A stretch of DNA of 64,000 nt from assembly GCA_022702705.1 (NCBI GenBank), contig CM040430.1:74403239-74467238 (forward strand). The letters are read 5' to 3'. Made by a program: the position numbers and the translations under genes. Shown piece after piece: positions 45,551 to 55,915 of this stretch; positions within the stretch are counted from its first letter, which is position 1, and each line of letters starts with the position of its first letter. Source of the DNA: Papilionanthe hookeriana x Papilionanthe teres. Taxonomy: Eukaryota > Streptophyta > Magnoliopsida > Asparagales > Orchidaceae. The notes beneath the pieces were generated by a model. That model searched no databases. It was not told the DNA's origin and worked only from the letters and a program-made list of their open reading frames with translations.

Positions 45551-45906
45551 TCAATTACCAACTCTTTCGCAATAAATTTCGCTAGGACCGAAGAGATAGA
45601 ACACCAACGCCCTTGGAAATTCCAAAGCCGTCTTTTCATCGATCCACTTGTTCTTCGCGTACAATTCTACTTGAGCATCATGATAAGCAGCCATATGATC
45701 AGATTGAAGTTAGGTTTTCCATTCCAAGTGTTTGTATTGGTGGTATATCTCATGGAGACGATTACCAATACTTTGAAGTTCTGCTTCAATCTCATCCAAT
45801 CGACTAAACATTTTCTCTAAACTAACAACAATAAATCCATTAAAATAAGGCTGAGGATCTTTAGGAGATTTGTCTCTTACCTCATTTCCATGATTTCCTC
45901 TATCCA
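45551..45906 (-). pseudogene. AthL-5 short ORF after integrase (probable ORF A remnant)
   Basis: Frame from MDRGNHGNEVRDKSPKD (45906) to a stop at 45551, about 118 codons with one in-frame stop at 45710. It has a coiled stretch (LEKMFSRLDEIEAELQSIGN) and then TALEFPRALVFYLFG. Both parts fall in the order found at the end of ORF A of AthL-4 (leucine/isoleucine heptads, then EEFPFRPFYNLF). I read it as a shortened ORF A that kept only the coiled tail; similarity is weak. A TATATATA box lies about 90 bp upstream (45994-46003), with GGCGCC palindromes behind it. Confidence 0.5.
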
Positions 45907-46580
45907 TTGCCTCTAAATCCTTTCTAACTCCTCCAAAATGGATTGCTCTGGTCGAAATTAGTGTTTCTATGGGATTGGGGACGAAGAATAGGCTATATAT
46001 AAAGAGATTTCGTGTGAAAAATTGTAGAGTTTCAGTTTTTCCACGATCTTTAACCACGGTGCTTAGGCACCGGAATCTAGTGCCTAGGCGCTAGATCATC
46101 GATACGTAGGCCATTATGGCGCTTAGGCGCCAATTTTTGGCTCCTAGGCGCCGGAACCTCGATCGACTCCGATTCACCTATCGTCAAATTTTGTAAGTTT
46201 TGGTCGTAAAGATAGGTCTAATAAAAGGGTATGATCAACACACAAACAATTACGAAAAATTCAAATCACAAACAATCACAAACGAAGGTTAACTTGATCT
46301 CCTTTTTACTCACATTTGACATGGAGTGGTCCAAGTCCAAATTCTATATACTTCAAGAAAATGTTTAGCTTAAGCCAATACATACTTGTTAGCCTTCTAT
46401 TTCCAGAAGTTATATACAAATTTAGTCAAGACCAAGGCATAACCTTACAGAAATAATTAAACTCACACTAATAAATATGGGTTGCCTCCCACAAAGTGCT
46501 TGGTTTAACGTCGTCAGCCCGACCTAATTATATGAATTAATCGGGTAGACTCAGTTCATAAGCCTCTTTATAATTTAATT
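45907..46580 (-). promoter_or_regulatory. AthL-5 post-integrase spacer with promoter-like module
   Basis: Starts after the integrase stop with the shared block GGTTTAACGTCGTCAGCCC (about 46502-46520). Then come four GGCGCC-type palindromes (46059-46154: GGTGCTTAGGCACC, TGCCTAGGCGCT, GGCGCTTAGGCGCC, CTCCTAGGCGCC) and TTATATATAGCC (about 45991-46003). This copies the order found in the LTR: palindromes, then TATA, then transcribed sequence. Possible internal promoter for the env region; inference only. Confidence 0.5.
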
Positions 46581-47870
46581 TCATTTCTCCCATATAAGCT
46601 TCAATCTTAATCCGTTAACTTTAAATACTTTTCCAGTTTTAGGATCTCTAATATCCACAGCTCCATAAGGGTATACTCTCCTAATTATAAATGGTCCCAT
46701 CCATTTACATTGTAATTTTCCAGGGAAAAGTTTTAAACGAGCATTAAATAATAATACTTCTTGTCCAGGCTTGAATATTTTCCTTGAAATCATTTTGTCA
46801 TGCAATTTCTTAATTCTTTCCTTATAAATTCTTGTATTTTCATAAGATGCATTTCTTATCTCTTCCATTTCATTCAATTGTAAAAATCATTTTTCTCCTG
46901 CAGTATTCAAATTATAATTGAACTCTTTTATCGCGCAATAAGCTTTATGTTCAAGTTCAACAGGTAAGTGACAATGTTTACCATAAATTAACCGATAAGG
47001 TGACATTCCGATAGATGTCTTATAAGCTGTTATATAAGCCTATAATGCAGAATCAAGTTTATCAACCCAGTCAGTTCTTTTAGGATTAACAGTTTTTTCT
47101 AATATTCTTTTAATTTCTCTGTTTGACACTTCAACCATTCCACTTGTTTAAGAATGATAAGCAGTTGAAATTCTACATTTAATTCCAAATTTTTACAGTA
47201 ATGATTGAATTCTTATATTTCTAAATGAGTTCCCCCATCTGTGATAATTATCCTAGGCATTCCAAATCTTGTAAAAATCATTTTCTATAAAAATTTCGAA
47301 ACACTTTTGGAATCATAGTTAGGTAAGGCTATAGCTTCGATCCACTTTAAAACATAATCAACTGCTAATAAAATATAAATCTTTCCAAGTGATGGTACGA
47401 AAGGTCCCATAAAGTCTAAACCCCATACATCAATTTCTAATATAAAGTTTAGAGGCATTTCATCTTTCTGGATATATTTCCCATTCTTTGACATCGATCA
47501 CAAGTTTTCACATAATGTCCAACATCTTTAAATAAAGTAGGCCAATAAAATCCAGAATTTAAAATTTTAAATGCAGTTATATCAATTCGAAAGTGTCCTC
47601 CAAATTCAGAATCGTGACATTTTTGAATAATTGCAAAAGTTTCTTTATAAGGTACACATCTTTGAATCACAGAATCTCTTCCTATTTTAAATAACTGAGG
47701 ATCTTCCCAAATATATGATTTACAATCATTTTCGAATTTCTTAATGTATTTACTATTCATATCATATGGTAAAATATTGCTAACCAAGTAGTTAACTATA
47801 TCTGCATACCAAGGCATTTGTAATCCTTGAATGACATATAATTGCTCATCCGGGAATTTCTTATTTATAT
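46581..47870 (-). pseudogene. AthL-5 integrase (nearly complete, broken)
   Basis: Zinc region KCHDSEFGGHF and CDRCQ (about 47590-47480), first Asp in WGLDFMGPFVPS (about 47415), second Asp in ITDGG (about 47235), Glu in the VEVSNREIK region (about 47125). All three DDE residues are therefore still readable. Breaks: stops near 47285 and 47150 and frame changes around 46890. The C-terminal domain (46877-46581) has FKPGQEVLLFNARLKLFPGK and ends at KLIWEK. The zinc region continues in frame from RNase H in one 399-codon stretch (48648-47449). Confidence 0.88.
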
Positions 47871-49662
47871 TTTCTTCATAAATCTTCTCATTATTATTTT
47901 TGATTCTTGATAAATGATCAGCAATTTTGTTGTCAGTTCCTTTTCTGTTCACAATTTCAAAATCAAATTCTTGTAAAAGTAAAACCCATCTGATCAATCT
48001 AGGATTAACATTCTTTTTAGATATTAAATATTTAATAGCAGAATGATTAGTATGCACGATACATTTTGTTCCAAGAAGATATGGCCTAAATTTATCAAAG
48101 GCATATACTATTGCTAAAAGCTCTTTTTCAGTATTAGTGTAATTTATTTGAGTTTCATTAAAAGTTTTGCTAGCATAGTATATAACTTTAAAAATTTTCT
48201 CATATTTTTGTCCTAATACAGCTCCGATTGCATAATCACTTGCATCACACATTAATTCAAAAGGTTTATTCCAATCAGGTGCAACAATGATAACTGCAGT
48301 GATTAATTTTTCTTTCAGAATATTGAACGCATTCAGACAATCTTCATTAAATTCAAATTTAGCTTCTTTTTCCAATAAATGGAAAAGAGGTTTAGCAATT
48401 TTAGAAAAATCCTTTATATATCCCCTATAAAATCCAGCATGACCCAGAAAACTTCTCACATCAGTAACGGTAGTAGGTGGTTGAAGTTCAGCAATAACTT
48501 TCACTTTTTCTTGATCAAATTCCATCCCTATTTGTGAAACTTTATGTCCAAGTACAATGCCTTCCGTGACCATAAATTGACATTTTTTCCAATTTAGAAC
48601 TAAACTTGTTTCTTCACATCTCTTCAAAACTTTCGTTATATTTTCCAAGCAAGATTAAAAAGAAGTTCCAAAAACTGAAAAATCATCCATAAATACTTCA
48701 ATTCCTTTATCAATCAAATCACAAAATATTGACATCATACACCATTGAAAGTTGCAGGTGCATTGCATAAACCGAAAGGCATTCTTCTGAAGGCAAATGT
48801 TCCATAAGGACTTATAAAAGTTGTGTTTTCTTGATCCTTTGGAGCAATGGGTAATTGATGATAACCAGAATATCCATCCAGAAAATAGAAATATGAGTGT
48901 CCAGCTAGTTTATCCAGCATTTGATCCAAGAAAGGTAAAGGAAAATGATCCTTTCTAGTGGCGTAGTTTAATTTTCGATAGTCAATGCAAATACGCTATC
49001 AAGTAACTTGTCCTGTTGGGATTAATTCATTTTTTCATTCAAAATGACAGTTACTCCTTTCTTCAGAACACAATGATAAGAATCACCCATTGGCTATCCG
49101 AAATAGGATAAATAATTCCAGCATCTAACCATTTCAAAATCTCTTTCATAACAACCTCTTTCATAATTGGGTTTAATCTTATTTGAGGTTCAATAGTGGG
49201 TTTACAATTTTCTTCCATTAAAATCCTATGCATACAGATTAAAGGGCTTATTCCTTTTATATCTGCAATAGTCCAACCAGAAGCTTTCATATAATTCTTC
49301 GGAACTCCTATAAATTTCTCTTCTTAATCTTTGCTTAACTCTGAAGATATAATTACAGGTAAAGTTAATGAATTTCCAAGAAATGCATACTTTAAATGTG
49401 CAGGTAGCATTTTTAATTCCAGTTCAGGGGCTTTTTCAAGTGAAGGTAAAAGTATATCATTTTTAGTTGTCTAAAATTTCCCAATTTCATGAATATAATG
49501 AGTTTCTTCAGATAAATTTTCTTCATTTAATGACTCATTATATAACATAGATTCTTTATCTTTATCATCAGAAATGACCTTACATTTTTCTTGGTAATGC
49601 TTTTCAATTATATAATAAAAAATATCCATCCGATAGCATTTTTCTTTATCAGGATACCTCAT
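47871..49662 (-). pseudogene. AthL-5 reverse transcriptase and RNase H (broken)
   Basis: The best preserved Athila-type RT here. Acidic linker (49662-49471), RT start (49290-49063, PIMKEVVMKEILKWLDAGII), palm (48929-48735, FLDGYSGYHQLPIAPKD and FRRMPFGLCNAPATF), and an intact catalytic loop VFMDDFSVFG near 48670-48695. Then NWKKCQFMVTEGIVLGHKVS, GHAGFYRGYIKDFSKIAKPL and RNase H (DASDYAIGAVLGQKYE, NYTNTEKELLAIVYAF, DNKIADHLS) in one open frame from 48648. Stops near 48655 and 49010 separate the parts. Confidence 0.9.
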
Positions 49663-49740
49663 TGATTTTAGAACATTGAATGTTATCTCTTAATCATTAA
49701 CGCTCTTCGTTAATTCTCCTTTTTGCACATCAATCATAGC

Positions 49741-50060
49741 TCAACCGGTAGCTAGAAAAGGTCTCCCTAAAAATATAGGTATTTCTTTATCTTCTTCCAT
49801 ATCTAGAACAATGAAATCCATAGGGAAGATAAATTTATCTACCTTAATAAGAACATCCTGTATAACTCCTTTAGGATAAGTGATCGATCGATCAGCTAAT
49901 TGAAGAATTAAAGTGGTAGGAGATATCTCTCCTAAATCTAACCTTCGAAAGATTGAAAATGGCATGAGATTAATACTAGCTCCTAAATCACATAAGGCTT
50001 TTCCACAGAATTTTTCTCTAATAGCACATGGTATAGTGAAACTTCCAGGATCTTTAAGTT
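49741..50060 (-). pseudogene. AthL-5 aspartic protease
   Basis: LCDLGASINLMPFSIFRRLD (about 49996-49937) with an intact D-x-G motif, then QLADRSITYPKGVIQDVLIK and IPIFLGRPFLATG. 49965-49741 is open. A stop near 49739 (CAA-to-TAA type change in the linker) ends it. Best protease of the window. Confidence 0.85.
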
Positions 50061-50913
50061 TCTGAGGTAATTTCTTCTAAATTATTTCACTACATTCTTC
50101 ACTTAATGCTACAGTTTCATAAGTTACAAATTTTCTCTTCTTTCTTAAAATATCCTTCATAAGTTTTTCATAGCTTGGAATTTTCTCCAAAGCTTCAGCA
50201 AAAGGAATGTTGATAGTAAGTTTCTTAAAAATTTCAAAGAACTTAGAAAATTGATGATCAAGCTTCTGTTGTTTAAGTCTTTGAGGAAAATGTGGTGGTG
50301 GTCTTTCAACTTCCACTTCAATAGGTACAACAGTTTGATCTTTACTTGGAGAAAGGGTATCTTTAGGTTTTTCAATCTCTTCAACATCTTTATCTTTTTC
50401 ATTCTCATTCCTTGTTTTCTCTTTTAATTCCTTTCCACTTCTGAGTTGTACAGATTTTCCTTGTTCATGTTCTTTTCCAGATCCTTTAGGATTAATTTCG
50501 ACATTGCTAGGCAGTGTTCCTTGAGGTGTTTAATTAATGAAATTAGTGATTTGACCCATCTGATTCTCAATATTACGAATAGTAGTGTTTTGACTTTGTA
50601 GCTGATTGCTTGTTGTAAGATCAATTCTTCTACAGGCAACTTTTTCTGCTGATTGTTATAACCAGGAGGATAAGTTGTTCTATAGTTTGAATTTCCTTGA
50701 TTGTTCCAATTTGGATTAGCTTGATGTCCATTATTCCAATTAAAATTAGGATGATTTTTCTAACCAGGATTATAATAATTAGAATAAGGGTTATTAGTTT
50801 TACTAGCAATATCTTGCAAAGTTTTCATTGTTTGAGAATTATCAGAATTTACAAAAATATCATTACTTACATGCGATATATTAATAGTAAAATTATCTAA
50901 TTTCATAGATATC
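50061..50913 (-). pseudogene. AthL-5 gag C-terminal part, cut by TatB
   Basis: From 50913 the - strand reads a late gag region: SQTMKTLQDIASKTNNPYSN, an Asn-rich stretch (NWNNGHQANPNWNNQGNSNY), then ERPPPHFPQRLKQQKLDHQF and PFAEALEKIPSYEKLMK, matching AthL-2 gag. A stop near 50763 and frame changes near 50640 and 50420 break it. The TatB LTR replaces it at 50914; the N-terminal half, PBS and 5' LTR should lie beyond position 64000. Confidence 0.8.
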
Positions 50914-50998
50914 TGTCGGCATATTTTTAGGTTATGTGTTTTAAAAAGGGGTCGCCTACAGAAGTTATCGGCGAAATTTTTAGATTTTAAATTTAATT

Positions 50999-51022
50999 TA
51001 TATATATATATATATATATATA
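50999..51022. repeat. (TA)n microsatellite in TatB LTR
   Basis: About 24 bp of alternating TA near the LTR end. TatA has a shorter version at about 40161-40172; TatC has none at the matching place. Confidence 0.8.
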
Positions 51023-51254
51023 ATTTATAAAGTAGTATTTGATTTTGAAAATAATTTTAAGTTTGAAAATTTTAAGATATGAAATCAAACTGATCTCACA
51101 TCCCAAATAGTTTATATAAACGAGCACCGCACCACAAACCGTATATCTATCCCGAAGAATAGACACACTGCTTGATGATGGGGCTCGGTTAAACAAACTA
51201 GAAAATTTGTGACATCTGTTTGGTCTGCGAACCAACTTTATAAGCCGACAAGTT

Positions 51255-51285
51255 CCCCTGCTTAATATAAAGAAATTAAGCAGGG
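51255..51285. other. Hairpin with compensatory changes between Tat LTR copies
   Basis: CCCCTGCTTAAT and ATTAAGCAGGG form a stem around a short loop. TatC at 61085-61114 has CCCCGTTTAAT and ATTAAACGGGG: two stem pairs differ, both with the pairing kept. TatA has the same stem at about 39898-39928. Confidence 0.6.
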
Positions 51286-53119
51286 TTTATATTACCTGGG
51301 TTCCTAAAGTTCTCTATAAGGGCAAGCCCCTATAGTTAATTACATCTTAAATGACGGGAATCATTTAAGAAAACTCTCGATAATGATCAGTGGTTTTGCT
51401 CTCAAGAATTTCAAATTTTAAGGTTTTCAAAGGATTGAATTTTAGAGATTTCAAAAAGGAATGGATCAAATTTGGAACAGTTTATTTAAGAATCCAAAGG
51501 TAGAGAAGTAGGGGATGTCACGGACCCGAAGTGGACTTCGGTGACTTCCCAACTATCCTATGGTTTGGCTTCAATTTGAGAGTTTATTTAATGTTGTAAT
51601 CTTGCCAATTTTAGTTACTTAGGACTTATATTTGTATGACATAATCATACGAATAGCCCCGAAGATGTGAGGGTTTATGTCGTACCAAATGACTACCTCG
51701 GAATTCTAAGACCGGTTAGGGCTTAATTTGCATAATATGATTATGCAAATGCCTAAAGAAAAGTTGAGGATTTATGTTGCACTAGGAAAACTACCTCAAA
51801 ATCCAATGGCTTTGTTATTTAATTCTAAGAAATTTTTGTTGAAGTAGACTCAAGTTTTGCTGATGACGATGGCCGTGCTGCCCACCATGCTTCGAGCTCC
51901 TTGTTGTTGCAGAGGTTTAGTTTTAGAAGGTGTAAATCAGGAGATGAGAGAAGTGTTTTGGTTTAGAAATCTTAAAGTCCAAATATTTTTAATATTTTAA
52001 TTAAAAAAAATCTTAAAGTTGTTTAAACAGAACAGATTAAGATCCCACGGTTCCGTCATCCCGACACCGTTATTTTCATCGAATTCACTTAGTTCAGATG
52101 AATTTGCTAAACTCATCTGAATGAATTCCACACTTTCATTTAGACCTTGGGAAATCACGTTAGTAACACGTGGATTACATCATCCGAGGTATTCTCGATC
52201 ATTCAACGAGACGTTTTAATTTAGTTACAATTGTAGTTTTGTTGTTCTGTTTGTGATTAAATTTTGAGTTGTTTTATATTTTGGAATGTTGTGGCGGTGA
52301 ATTTTATCTTGTGATGACTTTTAATTTAGTTTTGTGTTTCAGTTTTGAGACTATCCTAAAGGTTTCAGTTTCATGCAACAATCTTGTTTAACATGCAAGA
52401 AAAAGTAAAGTGCAGTGCATGTAAGTAAATTGCAATAAAATAAAAGCGTACCTGGAGGGTCTTCCCGTCATCCTAAGCTGCACTTAAAACACATATTAAG
52501 GCATTTAAATATTTATAAAAAGTACTTAGGTAAAGCTAAGGGACAGGTTTTGGTTGTCTACCAAAGTCCTAGTCCTATTGTTAGTCATCTCTTATGACGT
52601 CTAGGTTCTTGTATTTTGTTTAAGGATGATTTCCTTCATCGAAGAACAATTAAATTCAATTGTTCTTCTAAAACATCTCATCATATTGAGAAAGTGCTTA
52701 GGACAAGTCCTAAACATCTTTTCAATACTTCCGAGATTATTTCTGAGTCCATGTAAATTTAGTTGCACAGGTGAATTAATCATCCAGGAGTTTAGTTAAG
52801 CTTTGTCTCTTGCTCAGTGAACTTGGGCATTTGATTACCTGATGAATGAAGTGACATCTCACTTAATACTCCATTTAAGAGTTATAATAATTAAAGCCTT
52901 TAGGGGCAAGTTCGTTTGTTGAGAATTTTAATCATTCTTAATTTGAAGTTTGAGTTAAAGGTTTAAAGTGATTTAGTTTCATTATGAGGTTTTAATTAAT
53001 AATTTTAAGTTTTTAATAGTATTCAAATTATTTTTGGTTTAAATCTTTATACTTTAAGTGATCTTAATATTTTAAATTTGTTTTACTTTTATTATTGAAT
53101 GATGTTAATTTTAATATAA

Positions 53120-53275
53120 TTTAAATTTGATTTAATTGAATTTAACTTAATTTAATTTAAATATTTTTAATTTAATTTAACTTAATTACTAATATGTTAA
53201 TTAAATTTAATTTTAATTTTAATTTATTTTTTACTTAAATTAATTTAATTTAATTTAATTTAATTTAATTGTTAA
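53120..53275. repeat. TTTAA pentanucleotide microsatellite in TatB LTR
   Basis: Interrupted (TTTAA)n, shorter than in TatA and TatC, at the homologous place. Confidence 0.85.
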
Positions 53276-55905
53276 ACCACTTAACATTTTGAGCTTTCCT
53301 TTAATTTAAGGGTTATATATTTTTTTATTTTTAATTTATTTACTTTGGATTATCATTTTAATCTTAATTAAGAGTTAAATATTATTGAAATGATTTATTT
53401 ACGGATTTTTTTATTAAAGAATTAATATCCTTTCAAATTATATCCCTATTTTTAATAATTCAAATTTTCATTAATCTTCCAAAATTTTAAATTGCTTAAA
53501 TAATTAAAGTTTCACTTTGGTTTATTAAAAGTGATTAATGGGTTCCTACACTTTTAATTTCCCAAAGTTTCAATCATCCAAGAAAGATAAAATCAAATGT
53601 TTTACCCTCCATTTTAATTAAACCTAAAATTTTAATAAAGGGCTTTAAATTCTTTAATTACCTTTATGCCCTTTTAGGCTTATTTATTTCATAACTCACT
53701 AAATTGAGTTCAAATGAACTTGAACTTTTTATGTCACTTCACTCATATGTCAATTAAGACATTAGAGGAGAAAATGTGATTTTTCTGAATTTAATTTATT
53801 TATATAATTATTCTTAATGAAAAATAAGGGATTTCAAGGAAAATTCAACAACATGACCAAAGTAAGGTTTCTGTCCTTAATAAAATTATGGGACGTTCCT
53901 AATGACTAAAGGACCACTTGGACCAATTTTGGTAATTTTTGGAATTATATTTTATTTATTATAATTATTTTGAGTTTTGGAGTGTTAATTAATAATAAAA
54001 TAAAATTGAAGTTGAAAAGTCGATTTTATATTTTTCTTAAATCTCTCTGACCTCCAGGAGTTCAAAAAAAAAATTTTAAAATTTTATGATTTTTCATTGA
54101 TTTATTAGAATTAAGTTAGTGAAAATGTAAGGAAATTCATTTTTAATATTAAAAAATTATTTTAAGCATTTAAAATTCAAATCTTTACTTTGAGACTTGG
54201 AAAAATATTTGGCTTGTTCCTAAGTGATTAGGAGTTAAAATGTGACATTTTTATGATTTTTAATATTTTTGTGATTTTTATTATTTTTAATTATTAAAAT
54301 ATTAAATATATCATTAAAAATGAAAAAAAAAATTAGAAAATTCCAATTTTAATTTTTATAGACTCCTCTGATATCAGAGAGCCCACAAAACCAATTTGGT
54401 GAATTTTTGAAATATATTTTTGGAGTTATGAATTTTTAAAGTTTAATTTTGATCATGTGGCTTAATTAATTCATTTACTGGGGCTAATCATTTCCAAATG
54501 GCTTCATATTTTCGTGCAATGTCCCTCTGATCCTAAAGATCAGTGAAGAATTGATTTCAAGTTATTTTAATGTGTGGTTAACCCTAATTAATTAAAATTA
54601 AGTTTTGAGTAATTAGGTCAATTAGGGTTATTCTTATTGAGTTAACTCAAAATATAATTATCCTAGGGTTGTCTAGTCCTAAGAAACTTCCCCAAATTTT
54701 TCTGGAATTTATTGAATAATATGCTAATTATTGGAATTAAAATACCAAAAACAGTGACATAAAATTAAAAAATACATAACTTTCCATAGAGATGGCCTAT
54801 GACCTTGAAAAATTCAGGGAATGTTCCCAAGATCAGAGGCTTCAAAAGCCCTATGGTCTTATGCCATGGTGAATTGTCTATGCAAATGGAGAATCAAAAT
54901 ACTGAAATGAGTAAATAATTAATTAAAAATAAAATACTCATTAAAATAACTTGATTTCTTTTCCACATTATTCTCCTCTGTTCACTGAGCAAGAGAGTAT
55001 TTTTAGTTTATTTTTATGATTTTTCTACACAAAGATATGGATTTTCTAAGTTCTGGGTATTTAAATAAATAAAAAAATCCATATTTTTCTACTTATCCAC
55101 GCGGCGCCGACTCATCCTCGGCAGCTCCGAAATCCCATGCGTTGTGCTCCCATTCAATGTCGCCATCTGACTTAACGCTCCAGGGGCTCGCGGTTCATGT
55201 ATTGTTCTTCGATCTGGCGCGATCTGGACCGTCCACTCGATACACGCTTGATCGGACGGCGCCTGGTCATCGTCTACGACTGGTGTGCACCCGTGACCGT
55301 CCACACTAAAACTCTAAGAACTCTCTCATTTCTCAACGAATTTTCGTGTTCTTATGCTCTATGGATTCGTCTTGAAGAGACAAACACATCCATATGGTTT
55401 ACATGCTATGAAATTAAGTAAAACAAAATGGAGAATCACTCTGGAAGCTCGGGAGGAAGGAATGATCCATACCTTTGCTCCGAGAAGTGTAGCTTCAATC
55501 GGAGAGTTGTGTCACCTTCGATTGCACCTAAGGAAGCTCCGGATGAAGTCCACGGCTCCGGGAATTATGCAGGTATGAAAGTGTCCATAGCCGATTTCAA
55601 AGCTTGGAGGCTAGAGCAACCGGGTGGCTCTAGAGTGGGGGCTTTCACCTGGGGAACTCCTTCTCTTGGTCCGTGCGAGTGTGGAGTGAGTTTAATTTGG
55701 ATTTGGTGGAGGTTTGGGAGATGTCTCGGTTACAGGCCGAGAATTGAGCTCCAAAATTGAGCTCAACCAATGGGGTTTAGGGCAGGAGAGCAGTGGAGAT
55801 CAATTGCTCTAGGTGAGGAGAAGGTCCTGGAGAAATTTTGGCAGAGTTTTGTTTAGGTCTGGTTCATCACCTCCTTTGGCCGAGAGGGTGGTGGGTTTAA
55901 ATAGA

Positions 55906-55915
55906 CATGGCTGGA
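55906..55915 (-). promoter_or_regulatory. TATA box in TatB LTR
   Basis: CTATTTAAAC on the - strand, matching 35247-35256 of TatA in position and flanks. It supports - orientation for TatB. Confidence 0.65.

Noticed and set aside
55089..55760. ORFs of 70-110 codons in the TatB LTR, some overlapping
   Set aside because: GC-rich LTR sequence; no conservation of frame with TatA at 35400-36000.
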